Positions 16,470-25,475 of a stretch of 64,000 nucleotides of DNA are shown one piece after another. A program made the position numbers and the translations under genes. A model generated the notes under the pieces. The model was not told where the DNA came from, did no database searches, and saw only the letters and a program-made list of their open reading frames with translations. Within the stretch, counting starts at the first letter, position 1. Every line of letters begins with the position of its first letter. The stretch comes from Salegentibacter echinorum (GTDB taxonomy: Bacteria; Bacteroidota; Bacteroidia; Flavobacteriales; Flavobacteriaceae): contig NZ_FQVT01000001.1 of assembly GCF_900129445.1 (NCBI RefSeq), forward strand, positions 124,001 through 188,000. Direction: 5' to 3'.

Positions 16470-17189
16470 CTAAGCGGGTAGCTCCATCGGCACTTCCATT
16501 AAAAGTATTTTAGAATTTTCTTGCGCTTCCAGTTGAAAGGAATTGGTTTCACTTATTCCCAGGGCGTCTCTTTTTTCCAAAACCTGATCACCGATTTTAG
16601 CTTTACCTTCCAGGACAAAAACATATACGCCGTTGCCTTCTTTTTTCAGCTTGTATTCTTTTGAATTTCCCTTGTCAAAATTAGCGAGATGAAACCAGGC
16701 ATCCTGATAAATCCAAACCCCTGCATCGTCTTTATTGGGCGATAAGATTTGTTGAAAATCATTAGGCTTTGCATTATCGGCTATTGTGATTTGATCGTAG
16801 CGTGGCTCAACGTTCATTTTATTCGGAATTATCCAAATTTGTAAGAATTTTACCGGCTTATCGGGGCTGTTGTTGTATTCGGAATGCATTACCCCGGTAC
16901 CCGCACTCATCACCTGGATATCGCCTTCTTTGATAATGGTTGAGTTGCCCATATTGTCCATATGTTTTAAGTCGCCTTCCAACGGAATGGAAACAATTTC
17001 CATATCTCGATGGGGATGGGTGCCAAAGCCCCTGTTTTCGGAAACGGTATCGTCATTGAGTACGCGTAGCACGCCAAAATTCATCCGTTCGGGATTGTGA
17101 TAATTTGCAAAACTAAAGCTGTGTTTTGAATGTAACCAGCCGTGATTAGCATCTCCTCTGGAGTCTGCTTTGTGAAATATTGTTTTCAT
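16470..17189 (-). CDS. Pirin-family bicupin (YhhW-like)
   Basis: A 239-residue bicupin. The metal-binding His/Glu set appears in THPHRDMEIVSIPLEG and GVMHSEYNN, as in E. coli YhhW, which has quercetinase activity. The protein begins MKTIFHKADSRGDANHGWL, a typical pirin-like start. It is cytosolic and probably oxidises or binds aromatic or quinone-like compounds. It is one of three pirins in 9 kb, 32 bp downstream of the TMEM175-family gene. Confidence 0.88.
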   Translation of the reverse strand: MKTIFHKADSRGDANHGWLHSKHSFSFANYHNPERMNFGVLRVLNDDTVSENRGFGTHPHRDMEIVSIPLEGDLKHMDNMGNSTIIKEGDIQVMSAGTGVMHSEYNNSPDKPVKFLQIWIIPNKMNVEPRYDQITIADNAKPNDFQQILSPNKDDAGVWIYQDAWFHLANFDKGNSKEYKLKKEGNGVYVFVLEGKAKIGDQVLEKRDALGISETNSFQLEAQENSKILLMEVPMELPA

Positions 17190-17221
17190 TTTTTTATCTA
17201 TTTAATAAGTTTTAAACGTGT

Positions 17222-17812
17222 TTAATTTTGTTGGTTTTCTTTCTTGATAGCTTTTTCAATTCTTGGGTCTGGCACAACCCACATTATGGCAACCACCAGA
17301 TAAATGATTAGACTGATAACAGGAAAGAAGAATGAAATAACCACACCAGCAAAATATAAAAAGAGCGATAAATTCATTCTTTTATCGGAGCTGTAAACCC
17401 TGCCAATATGGGAATCTTTGCCTTCATTCATTATTACACAATACACCATAATCTTAAAAGCTACTGCCGCCATAAACAAGACCGCGCCATAAATGGCAGT
17501 TGGATTGTCTTCAAAATGGTTTTTCCCCATCCAGTCGGTTGCAAATGGAAAAAGCGAGAGCCAGAACAATAAATTAAGGTTCGCCCATAAAATTTTTCCA
17601 TTCACCTTATTTACGGCTTGCAGCAAATGATGGTGGTTGTTCCAATATATTCCGAGATATACAAAGCTGAGCAAATAGGTAAGAAAAACCGGAAGTATGG
17701 GTTTTAAAGCTTCAAAAGTATAACCTTCCGGTGCACTCATTCCCAGCACCATAATGGTTATGATTATTGCCAGCACCCCATCGCTAAAGGCTTCCAATCT
17801 TCCTGTTTTCAT
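17222..17812 (-). CDS. TMEM175-family (DUF1211) potassium channel-like protein
   Basis: A 196-residue membrane protein with about six helices. It opens MKTGRLEAFSDGVLAIIIT, carrying the FSDGVxAIxxT selectivity signature of prokaryotic TMEM175 channels, which are K+-permeable tetramers. Its start overlaps the end of the upstream pirin gene by four bases, so the two are translationally coupled. A link between ion flux and electrophile stress would parallel glutathione-gated K+ efflux elsewhere, but that is speculation. Confidence 0.88.
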   Translation of the reverse strand: MKTGRLEAFSDGVLAIIITIMVLGMSAPEGYTFEALKPILPVFLTYLLSFVYLGIYWNNHHHLLQAVNKVNGKILWANLNLLFWLSLFPFATDWMGKNHFEDNPTAIYGAVLFMAAVAFKIMVYCVIMNEGKDSHIGRVYSSDKRMNLSLFLYFAGVVISFFFPVISLIIYLVVAIMWVVPDPRIEKAIKKENQQN

Positions 17813-18702
17813 CGAATACGCGGTTTTGGCAACGGCACATACTCTTCCTCATCTCCAACTACTTTTGGAAAAGCTTCCAAATTCTGATTTTCCCAATCTT
17901 TTTTGGCTTTTTCAATCACTTCTTTATCAGAATTCACGAAATTCCAGTGGATGTAACGTTCCTCATCAAAAGGAATTCCACCAAAAATATAAATAGTGGT
18001 GTTTGGTTCCATTTCAAAAGAACAAAGCGTACTATCCTTAGCGACGAGAATTTGTTTGTTTCTGTAGTTATGTCCGTCGGCGTTAATACTGCCCTCCAAA
18101 ATATACAAAGCACTTTCGCCATAAAGATCTTTACCTATATCGATTTGCTGTTTACGGTCGCTTTTAATTTCGATAAAATACAATTCGCTGTGGACCGGTA
18201 CGGGCGATTCTTTATCAAAAGCTTTCCCGGCAATCAATTTAAATTGCGCTCCTTGTTCTTTCCAATGCGGAATATCTTTTTCTTCAATATGCGAAAAACT
18301 GGGTTCAGATTGCTCTAAATTTTTGGGCAGTGCAACCCAAATCTGCAAGCCGTGTAAGGATTTTGCTTTATTTCGTAAATATTCGGGGGTTCTTTCTGAA
18401 TGAACCACGCCTTTTCCTGCGGTCATCCAATTAACCGCACCGGGTTTAATTTCAATATCAGAACCCAAACTGTCTTTATGCTGAATAGAACCTTCAAACA
18501 AATAGGTGAGGGTAGATAAACCGATATGTGGATGAGGTGCTACATCCAGATTCGTGTCCTTATCCATTTCCGCCGGTCCCATATGATCGATAAATGAAAA
18601 AGGACCAACACTTCTTTTTTGTCGGAAAGGCAATAAGCGCCCCACCATAAAGTTCCCGATATCGGCAGCGCGTTCTTCTATTATTAATTGGGTGTTTGAC
18701 AT
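17809..18702 (-). CDS. Pirin-family bicupin
   Basis: A 297-residue pirin. The first cupin contains VAPHPHIGLSTLTYLFEG, QHKDSLG and VVHSERTPE, which carry the usual three His and one Glu metal ligands. The second cupin is less conserved, as in other pirins. Bacterial pirins act as dioxygenases on flavonoids or as redox-sensitive regulators. It lies 12 bp after the DoxX gene and overlaps TMEM175 by four bases. It belongs to a different pirin subgroup from the 16470 copy. Confidence 0.88.
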   Translation of the reverse strand: MSNTQLIIEERAADIGNFMVGRLLPFRQKRSVGPFSFIDHMGPAEMDKDTNLDVAPHPHIGLSTLTYLFEGSIQHKDSLGSDIEIKPGAVNWMTAGKGVVHSERTPEYLRNKAKSLHGLQIWVALPKNLEQSEPSFSHIEEKDIPHWKEQGAQFKLIAGKAFDKESPVPVHSELYFIEIKSDRKQQIDIGKDLYGESALYILEGSINADGHNYRNKQILVAKDSTLCSFEMEPNTTIYIFGGIPFDEERYIHWNFVNSDKEVIEKAKKDWENQNLEAFPKVVGDEEEYVPLPKPRIR

Positions 18703-18714
18703 AAATTTAAAATT

Positions 18715-19200
18715 TTATTTTTTTCTATTCATAACTGCTTTAAAAGCACCAGTTGACCACAACGTCCACACCACCAATACTGGCTGGAAAAATAATCGTA
18801 TAAGTCTGGACTGGTCGGTATTCAGACCAAAGGCATCAACTTCGTTTACATATTGCGAGATGTTTCCGGGGAAAATCAAAACGAAAAAAATGGCTATTGC
18901 CAAACCAACCAAAGCCTTCCATTTGTATAGGGCAATTAGCGAAAAACCAAGTATAATTTCCGCAATTCCGGAAAGAATGACAACCAAATCTGTAGACAAG
19001 GGAACCCAATTTGGCACTTGCGCCACAAATTCTGCTCTATTAAAAGTTAAGTGGCTAATACCTGCAAACAAAAGCGCTGCACCAAGTAAAATTCTGAATA
19101 TGGTTTGAACCCATTTGGTATCTTTTCCGTAAAGCCATTTAAAGTTTTCTGGTAGTTTCATCATATCGTTTTCTATTTTTGAATTCTGTTGTGAACACAA
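18715..19200 (-). CDS. DoxX-family membrane protein
   Basis: A 161-residue protein with four helices. The DoxX region includes VQTIFRILLGAALLFAGISH and GIAEIILGFSLI. The better start is Met13 or Met14 (MMKLPENFKW, about 19164), because the preceding residues are not hydrophobic or conserved and a truncated paralogue at 20432-20557 starts at the same point. DoxX proteins take part in membrane-associated redox complexes (thiosulfate:quinone oxidoreductase, or the MRC thiol-oxidant complex). It is the first gene of the run into two pirins. Confidence 0.82.
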   Translation of the reverse strand: MCSQQNSKIENDMMKLPENFKWLYGKDTKWVQTIFRILLGAALLFAGISHLTFNRAEFVAQVPNWVPLSTDLVVILSGIAEIILGFSLIALYKWKALVGLAIAIFFVLIFPGNISQYVNEVDAFGLNTDQSRLIRLFFQPVLVVWTLWSTGAFKAVMNRKK

Positions 19201-19551
19201 AATGATATAAGGTATCTCCCTGATTGCTTTGCTGTAAAAAATACCCGAAAAAATGATGTTGGATTCTAATCGAAAACTAATAAAATTGTTGAGTTGATAT
19301 CCCGCGATTGCACCGATTTGATTCCCGATAAACCGTTTCGTTGCAATTCACTTTTTATAAGTCTTTATCAATTCAAAATCTTCAAATTGTATTAGCAAAT
19401 TATCATTCTGTTAAAAGTTGCATTTAATAATTGAACTTAGGCATATTCCCAGGAATCAATGTTCCATTTATGGTGAAAGATTAATAATATGAAATGACCA
19501 TCATTTTTTAAATTGATGACGGTCATTTTTCTCAAAAAGAAATATTTAAAA
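19201..19551. other. Intergenic region between the SDR and DoxX genes
   Basis: These 351 AT-rich bp show no ORF of note. The only structure recognised is the stem-loop at 19492-19528 just after the SDR gene. The DoxX-pirin promoter should lie in the left part, but no clean TAnnTTTG box was found. Confidence 0.5.
19492..19528 (-). terminator. Stem-loop downstream of the SDR gene
   Basis: AAATGACCATCAT (19492-19504) pairs with ATGACGGTCATTT (19516-19528) with one mismatch and an 11-nt loop. It lies 24 bp after the SDR stop codon. The U-tract is stronger in the plus direction (TTTTT) than in the minus direction, so termination of the SDR transcript is likely but not certain. Confidence 0.45.
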
Positions 19552-20373
19552 TTATTTTTTTGAGGGCTCAATCTCATCAATCATCAATTCATATTGGCTC
19601 TTCTGATAGTCTTTACAGGTTTCAACAAAACTTTCTGGCCAGATAGTTCTGAAATTATGCGACTCCTGCGGAATCACTTCAATCATCTTGTCAATCATTT
19701 CTTTTGGGTCAAATTGACTTTCTCCCAATTCTTTAGCAGCTTCCTCAATTTTTTTCAAAGGCGTGAAATTTATATCTTCATCAAACCATTGCTTATACGT
19801 ATCATACATCCTGTCGTTAAACCCGGTTTCAAAAGGTCCTGGATTTATGGTAGCGATGGTAATTCCCATTGGCATTAACTCGTCCCGTAAAGATTGCACG
19901 ACTGCTTCCAAAGCGTATTTTGATGTGTTATAAGGTGCTAAAAAGGGTTGCGTTGATAAACCTGAAATCGAGGATAGGAATACAACCTTTCCTTTTCCTT
20001 TCTCCACCATTTTACGGATTATAGGCTGTGAAAATTCCAATGGGGAAAATACGTTGGTTTCTATTACCTCGCGCATTAAGTCTACGGGTATTTCGGCAAC
20101 AGGCCCCGTTTGGCCTATTCCGGCATTGTTTACCAAAATATCAATATCGTATTCCCAGGCCTTTTCACAATCCATCCTATCTAGAATATCGAGTTTTATA
20201 AGTTCCAGATTTTTCTCGTAATCCGTTCCCTTTCTTTCAATGATAAAACGGGACATTTGTTCCCAAGTATGCATTCCCGCTATTACGGAATGACCTTTTT
20301 TGGCTAACCCAATTGCAGTTCCCTTGCCTAAACCAGAACCCGCACCTGTAATTAAAATTTTTTTCTTACTCAT
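19552..20373 (-). CDS. Short-chain dehydrogenase/reductase (SDR)
   Basis: A 273-residue classical SDR with the cofactor motif TGAGSGLGKG, NNAG (VNNAGIGQTG), the catalytic Ser in SSISG and the Tyr-Lys pair in YNTSKYALE, followed by NPGPFETGF. It reduces or oxidises a carbonyl/alcohol substrate with NAD(P)H; the substrate is unknown. It stands alone between two intergenic regions of more than 300 bp, in a neighbourhood of detoxification genes. Confidence 0.88.
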   Translation of the reverse strand: MSKKKILITGAGSGLGKGTAIGLAKKGHSVIAGMHTWEQMSRFIIERKGTDYEKNLELIKLDILDRMDCEKAWEYDIDILVNNAGIGQTGPVAEIPVDLMREVIETNVFSPLEFSQPIIRKMVEKGKGKVVFLSSISGLSTQPFLAPYNTSKYALEAVVQSLRDELMPMGITIATINPGPFETGFNDRMYDTYKQWFDEDINFTPLKKIEEAAKELGESQFDPKEMIDKMIEVIPQESHNFRTIWPESFVETCKDYQKSQYELMIDEIEPSKK

Positions 20374-20743
20374 AATATTGATTTTATTTTCAAAAGATAG
20401 TAAAAAATAAATATATATTTAACGTTATTAGTTATTTAATTAGCTCCATTTTATAGTTGGGATTCAATTTTTTATTACGTAAAGTTCTGCATATGGTTTG
20501 CACCCAATTGGTATCTTTTCCGTAAAGCCATTGTAAGTTTTCTGGTAGTTTAATCATCTATTTTTTTTAAAATTTATTCAAAGTAAAACGAATTAATCCT
20601 GCGTATTTTTCTTTCTTATTTTAAAATACCTTGGGTAAAGTTATGCGATATGATTGAGCAAGACTTCGCACTGCAGATGCCAATACGCCTGCAATTAAGT
20701 AAATAAGCGTATTTAGATAACATTCTAACAGTTTTAAGCTTAC
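20374..20743. other. Intergenic region holding a DoxX remnant
   Basis: Of these 370 bp, 20432-20557 is a truncated DoxX copy. The rest (20558-20743) is AT-rich without recognised genes or hairpins and forms the 3' flank of the six-gene run that starts at 25288. Confidence 0.5.
20432..20557 (-). pseudogene. Truncated DoxX paralogue (first 24 residues only)
   Basis: On the minus strand the ATG at 20557 opens a 41-codon frame, MIKLPENLQWLYGKDTNW then VQTICRTL. It matches the first 24 or so residues of the intact DoxX protein 1.3 kb away at about 80 percent identity. After that, similarity stops abruptly (RNKKLNPNYK) and TAA follows. No membrane helix remains, so this is a 5' remnant of a duplicated doxX gene. 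Confidence 0.75.
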
Positions 20744-21028
20744 TTAAGCTAAAACGTCCTTTATGCTTTCATCTTTTTCAAACCTGCGTTTTGCGTAGGG
20801 ACAAAGCGGAATGATTTTTAAGTCGTTTTCCCGCGCGTATTCCACACCGGCCATTACCAGTTGCTTTGCAAAACCCTGTCCGCCATATTTTTCTTCTACT
20901 CCCGTATGATCAATGATAAATTTTTCTTTACCCGCCCAGGTAAACGTCATTTCGCCGGCTTCCTCATTATTTTCATAAATGATAAACCGACCTTTTTTTC
21001 CGTTATCTTCTCGTTCTATTTTTGCCAT
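20744..21028 (-). CDS. Small GNAT-like N-acetyltransferase (YjdJ type)
   Basis: A 94-residue protein of the short GCN5-related type (COG2388). It has EMTFTWAGKEKFIIDHTGV, the acetyl-CoA-binding region VEEKYGGQGFAKQLV and the terminal LKIIPLCPYAKRRFE, where Cys is a typical family residue. These small proteins often lie in stress operons and have no established substrate. It is the last gene of the run from 25288, 14 bp after the flavodoxin-family gene. Confidence 0.85.
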   Translation of the reverse strand: MAKIEREDNGKKGRFIIYENNEEAGEMTFTWAGKEKFIIDHTGVEEKYGGQGFAKQLVMAGVEYARENDLKIIPLCPYAKRRFEKDESIKDVLA

Positions 21029-21042
21029 AATTTTTAGTTTTT

Positions 21043-21747
21043 TTATGCTTTTTTATTCCAATATTCTTGTGAATTCCCATAATTGGGATATCCATTATTT
21101 GCCTTCAGCATAGCTGCAAGATGAAGCAAATTATAGGTCATAAACGTAGTGTTCTTCTGCGTAAAATCTGAATCAAAACCTACCGGCACATCAAATTTTT
21201 CTCCTTTCCACTCTTTATCGCCATAACTGGGGCCGGGGCCAACTTCTCCAATCCAACCGCAATCGGCTTGTGGCGGAATGGAATATCCAATATGCTGTAG
21301 CGAGTACAAGATGCCCATCCCGCAATGTTTAATGCCATCTTCATTTCCGGTTACGATACAGCCGCCTACTTTTCCGTAGAAAATATACTGACCTTTATCG
21401 TTGGTTTTTCCGCTCATAGCGTATAATCGTTCAATCAATTTTTGTGCTTCAGAAGATTTTTCGCCCAGCCAAATCGGTGTGCCAATTATCAGAATATCAG
21501 CATTGATAATTCTTTCAAATAAGGAAGGCCAGGCATCTTCTTCCCAACCATTTTCCGTCATATCGGGATATACGCCGCTGGCAACCGGATGATCAACTAA
21601 GCGTATTTCATCAATTTTGACGTTTTCGGTTTTCATAATTTTTTTGGAAATCTCCATCAAAGTTGCGGTATGACTTTGCTTTGGTGATTTTTTTAAAGTG
21701 CAGTTTACATAAACGACACTCAAATTACTGAAATCTGGTTTTTGCAT
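21043..21747 (-). CDS. Flavodoxin-like NAD(P)H/FMN reductase
   Basis: A 234-residue flavodoxin-fold protein. VNCTLKKSPKQSHTATLM matches the phosphate-binding loop and ADILIIGTPIWLGEKSS the isoalloxazine-binding region of multimeric flavodoxin WrbA/FMN reductase proteins. GGCIVTGNEDGIKHC is characteristic of this subgroup. Likely role: two-electron reduction of quinones or FMN. It is co-directional with DUF5996 (32 bp gap). Confidence 0.83.
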   Translation of the reverse strand: MQKPDFSNLSVVYVNCTLKKSPKQSHTATLMEISKKIMKTENVKIDEIRLVDHPVASGVYPDMTENGWEEDAWPSLFERIINADILIIGTPIWLGEKSSEAQKLIERLYAMSGKTNDKGQYIFYGKVGGCIVTGNEDGIKHCGMGILYSLQHIGYSIPPQADCGWIGEVGPGPSYGDKEWKGEKFDVPVGFDSDFTQKNTTFMTYNLLHLAAMLKANNGYPNYGNSQEYWNKKA

Positions 21748-21779
21748 ATCTTTTTACGTTTGCGGAAATGACTAATTAC

Positions 21780-22700
21780 CTATTTATACTCCTCTAAATT
21801 GAATTTAAATTCCTCCCGGTCCCAATTGGCAAGTTTTGCGGCGTTTTCGTAACTACTGTTAAGAAACTCCAGCAATACTTCAGCAGGATTATCGGCTTTT
21901 TGAACATCTTCATATTTCAGGATAAATTCGCCAAGATCTTCGTGAAAATAGGCTTTTTCAGGCTTTACGACGGCTTCTTTAAAACCATCGGGTGCCGGAT
22001 AAATATAACTGTAAAATGCCGCAAAAGGGGCTCCTTCACTGCCCGGCCAGAAACCGCAATTCATTACTTCGTGTGAATAGGCTTCCCGGGTTACCCAATC
22101 TGGAAGATTAGGAAATCCTCCGGGATGCTCAGGCGCTTCCTTACCTGAAAATCTTGAAACAACCATATCAAAACTGCCCCAAAAGAACATGACGTCACTG
22201 CTTTTGCCTGAAAATTGAGATCGGTATTCATAAAAAACTTTGTTCACTTTCAACAAGGCTTTATGCAAATTGATGGCAGCTTCTTCGTTGTAGGTGCCGC
22301 TATGATTTTCGTGGAAATGAAGTGGATCTTCCATTTCGTTGGGTAGCGTATTTATTTTAACGTCAATATCAATATCGTTCAAGCAGCTGATAAGCTTGTT
22401 GTAACAACTTGAAACTTTTAGGTTTTTGAGATCAAAACTTTGCTTCTCGTTTTCACTGGAAATGATAGTTAATTGATGATCCAAAAAATTTAAACTAATC
22501 TCAACTTGTTTGTCCTTTGCGAAAATAGGTCCGCTGGTCAAACCGTGGGTAGTAACACCTAAAGTAGTGTGCCAGGAATGATTTATCCAGGGATTGAGTT
22601 CCAGTTTAATTTTTCCGATGATCTGCGTCCAAAGATGTAAGGTTTCATAGGTTTCCTTACCTTTTTCGAAAGACAATTCCGGCCACTTATTATTTTTCAT
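21780..22700 (-). CDS. DUF5996 family protein
   Basis: A 306-residue soluble protein with the DUF5996 landmarks WPELSFEKGKETYETLHLW at the start, HENHSGTYN in the middle and REAYSHEVMNCGFWPG, GAPFAAFYSYIYPAP in the C-terminal half. Function is unknown. It lies within the run of redox enzymes, between the MDR and the flavodoxin-like gene. The many conserved Trp, His and Tyr residues would suit a ligand-binding or enzymatic role, but no catalytic motif is recognised. Confidence 0.78.
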   Translation of the reverse strand: MKNNKWPELSFEKGKETYETLHLWTQIIGKIKLELNPWINHSWHTTLGVTTHGLTSGPIFAKDKQVEISLNFLDHQLTIISSENEKQSFDLKNLKVSSCYNKLISCLNDIDIDVKINTLPNEMEDPLHFHENHSGTYNEEAAINLHKALLKVNKVFYEYRSQFSGKSSDVMFFWGSFDMVVSRFSGKEAPEHPGGFPNLPDWVTREAYSHEVMNCGFWPGSEGAPFAAFYSYIYPAPDGFKEAVVKPEKAYFHEDLGEFILKYEDVQKADNPAEVLLEFLNSSYENAAKLANWDREEFKFNLEEYK

Positions 22701-22753
22701 AATTATATGTTTAAAATTGACTATTATGCTGAAAGTTAATCAATATACTGCAT

Positions 22754-23728
22754 TTAATTTATTGAAACAACCAATCTTTTTCCTGAACCTATTTTAGAAT
22801 CCCATAGTTTTTCGATATTCTCAATATTTCCCTCTTCCAGTTTCATTGTTAATTTTCCTTCTGCAGCAAGCTGAAACATTTTGGGAAGTATTGTTTGACT
22901 ATACTCTTCTAATTCTTTTTCTGATAAACTGCCAAAACCAGATCCCAGGATTTCTAAAGCCGAACTTTTTAAAATTCCCGAGGCTAAATTTATGGTTTCC
23001 CCGGCCATTGTACCAACGCTTACCACACGTGTTTTATGAGTCGTATTGTCTAAACCACCGCCTTTTAATGCGGTTAGTATTAATTCAATTGGATTGCCCC
23101 ACAAATAATCAATCACTAAATCTATCGGGTTCTTACGATGAATTTCTTGTAGTTGTTCAATTATGGTTTGCTCATTTTCTTTTAGCGAAACCGTTTGGTC
23201 TGCGCCAAGACGCTTAGTTTTTTCCAGATTCTTTTGATTTCTACCTGTCGTAGTAATGTTATTTGCGCCATAATATTTAGCAATTTGCACTGCCATTTGT
23301 CCGGTAACCCCGGTTGCGCCGTTAATCAACACATTTTGCCCGGGTTTGATTTGCCCTCTTATTTTTAAAGCCATAGCGGCACCCAAAACCGCATTTGGTA
23401 TGGCCGCGGCTATATTCCAATCTAAATTATCGGGAATTGGGGTGTATTTATCTTTACGGATAACGGCTTTTTCGGCTACCATTCCGGTGATTCCCTGCGC
23501 ATAAACCCTTTTGCCATTTTCTAAGATACCAACGCCATCCATCCCAACGACTGCAGGTAACTCTTTATGACTTGCGTAATGCGAGCCACTCGCCCTTAAT
23601 TTGTCCAGGTTTTTTACTGCCGCCGCTTTCATAGTCATCAATAATTGATCGTTATCCTGAATTTCTGGCTCGGGAAAATCTCTGAATTTCGGGGTGTCTC
23701 CCAATTTATTTATAACGGCTGCTTTCAT
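22754..23728 (-). CDS. Medium-chain NADPH:quinone oxidoreductase-like dehydrogenase
   Basis: A 324-residue MDR without the zinc-binding cysteines. It has VVGMDGVGILENGKRVYA in the GroES-like half and the Rossmann motif NGATGVTGQMAVQIAKYYGA. This plan fits the QOR/zeta-crystallin branch, which reduces quinones or alkenals with NADPH. It lies 61 bp after the FMN-reductase gene and 53 bp before DUF5996, and fits an electrophile-defence operon. Confidence 0.85.
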   Translation of the reverse strand: MKAAVINKLGDTPKFRDFPEPEIQDNDQLLMTMKAAAVKNLDKLRASGSHYASHKELPAVVGMDGVGILENGKRVYAQGITGMVAEKAVIRKDKYTPIPDNLDWNIAAAIPNAVLGAAMALKIRGQIKPGQNVLINGATGVTGQMAVQIAKYYGANNITTTGRNQKNLEKTKRLGADQTVSLKENEQTIIEQLQEIHRKNPIDLVIDYLWGNPIELILTALKGGGLDNTTHKTRVVSVGTMAGETINLASGILKSSALEILGSGFGSLSEKELEEYSQTILPKMFQLAAEGKLTMKLEEGNIENIEKLWDSKIGSGKRLVVSIN

Positions 23729-23789
23729 TTGGTTGTTTTTTGTTTCTTTAAATATGTTCGGCGTATTGATTTCGTGATCTGAAAATAAA

Positions 23790-24365
23790 TCAATTATTCT
23801 CTTCCCGCATTCCTTTTAAAGCTTTTGCCCAGGCCTGTAATTTATTCAGCATTACATTAGCTGATTTGTCTAAAGGCTCATTGGCTTCAAAAACATTATT
23901 TTCATTGATGAATTTGGTAAAAAACGGAATGTTTACGGCTTGTGGCAAGGGCATCATTCCCAAAGTGGTTACCGGTAATTTTAATTCCTGAACAGCTCTG
24001 GTACCAGCCGATACGCCTCCGTAACTCACAAACCCCATTGGTTTATCGGCCCATTCTATAGAAAGATAATCCAGGGCGTTTTTTAAAGAAGCCGGATAAC
24101 CAAAATTATATTCGGGGGTTACAATCACAAAAGCATCGGCGTTATCAATAGTTTTGCTCCATTTTTTGGTATGCGCGTTGGCATATTTTTGTGCTCTGGG
24201 ATGTTCCAATTCATCCATAAACGGGAGGTTGATTTCCTTTAAATCCAGTAATTCCACCTCAAAATCGGGATGTTGTTTGGCAATTTTTAGAAACCAATCG
24301 GCAACGATAGGTCCTTTTCTTGAAGGTCTTGTACTTCCGATTATTACTTTAAGTTTATACTTCAT
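23790..24365 (-). CDS. NADPH-dependent FMN reductase
   Basis: A 191-residue flavodoxin-fold enzyme with the signature IGSTRPSRKGP (FMN phosphate site), VTPEYNFGYPASLKNALDYL and the glycine-rich YGGVSAGTRAVQEL. These identify the NADPH-dependent FMN reductase family (azoreductase/ArsH-like, YieF/ChrR). It uses NADPH to reduce FMN, quinones, azo compounds or metals. It is second in the run starting with the pirin at 25288. Confidence 0.9.
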   Translation of the reverse strand: MKYKLKVIIGSTRPSRKGPIVADWFLKIAKQHPDFEVELLDLKEINLPFMDELEHPRAQKYANAHTKKWSKTIDNADAFVIVTPEYNFGYPASLKNALDYLSIEWADKPMGFVSYGGVSAGTRAVQELKLPVTTLGMMPLPQAVNIPFFTKFINENNVFEANEPLDKSANVMLNKLQAWAKALKGMREENN

Positions 24366-24409
24366 TTGTTTGTTTTTATATGTGTTTCTTGAATTTTTAA
24401 GGCTTGATG

Positions 24410-25288
24410 TTAATCCTCTAAATACCCAAATTTCCCAATATTAAAATCATTAAAAGCTTGCAGCAATTCTTCCCGCGTGTTCATCACGAATGGGCCTTGT
24501 GCAGCAATGGGTTCGTTTATTGGCTCGCCACTTAAAATCAATACCAAAGCATCATCAATGGCTTCTATTTCAAAATTTTCACCGTCATTCGCCATTAATG
24601 CCAGGTGGTCTGTGGGCGTTTCCTCTTTCCCATTCACCATAATATTTCCTTCCAAAACCAGAAGTGCGGTGTTGTATTCCGCCGGAAATTGAAAATCTGC
24701 TTTTCCACCTTTTTTTAATTTGGCATTGAATAAATGTACCGGAGTAAATGTGGAGGCAGAACCTTTTGTGCCTTTATATTCGCCGGCAATCACTTCAATA
24801 AGTCCGGAATTATTTGGTAATTCATACCGATTGATAGCTTCATTTTTTATGGCCTGATATTTAGGATCTTTCTTTTTGTCTTTAGCGGGCAGATTGATCC
24901 AGAGCTGCACCATTTGGAAGTCACCACCTTTTTTGCTCCATTCGGTTTCGTGATATTCTTTGTGCAAAATCCCTTTGGCTGCGGTCATCCATTGTACATC
25001 GCCTTCGTCAATTACGCCGCCGCCACCGCTATTGTCGTGATGTGCAACTTTGCCTTTGTAAGCTATGGTTACGGTCTCAAAACCTTTGTGCGGATGCACG
25101 CCAACTCCCCTGGGTTTATCTGAAGGTGGGAAATTATAGGTGGAATTATAGTCCAACATCAAAAACGGACTCATGCGTTGCATATCCATTCGATAACCGG
25201 ATGGGATAAAATTATGTACCCGAAAACCATCGCCAACAAAATGCGGTTCCCGCGGACTTGCTACTAATTCTACTGTTTTTGTTTTCAT
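24410..25288 (-). CDS. Pirin-family bicupin
   Basis: A 292-residue pirin with the first-cupin ligands in GVHPHKGFETVTIAYKG, AHHDNSGG and GILHKEYHE, and a pirin C-terminal domain ending NFDIGKFGYLED-like (LQAFNDFNIGKFG). It is the third pirin in the window and appears to lead the six-gene run to the FMN reductase, MDR, DUF5996, flavodoxin and GNAT genes. Likely role is oxidation of an aromatic/quinone-like compound or redox-sensitive regulation. Confidence 0.88.
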   Translation of the reverse strand: MKTKTVELVASPREPHFVGDGFRVHNFIPSGYRMDMQRMSPFLMLDYNSTYNFPPSDKPRGVGVHPHKGFETVTIAYKGKVAHHDNSGGGGVIDEGDVQWMTAAKGILHKEYHETEWSKKGGDFQMVQLWINLPAKDKKKDPKYQAIKNEAINRYELPNNSGLIEVIAGEYKGTKGSASTFTPVHLFNAKLKKGGKADFQFPAEYNTALLVLEGNIMVNGKEETPTDHLALMANDGENFEIEAIDDALVLILSGEPINEPIAAQGPFVMNTREELLQAFNDFNIGKFGYLED

Positions 25289-25475
25289 TTTCTGCGTGTT
25301 TGTATTTAATATTCCTCAGAAAATATTAAAGAGGTTTACCTATGTTGCTTTTTTAAAATTTGGGGATAAAAGGATAAAAAGACCTGAAATGAACTTGATT
25401 TCCGCCATAGCGGGTAGGGTAAAACAAGCACATTCCAGGATTTTATGGGTTGATTATAAGAGTCTCAACCTCAGC

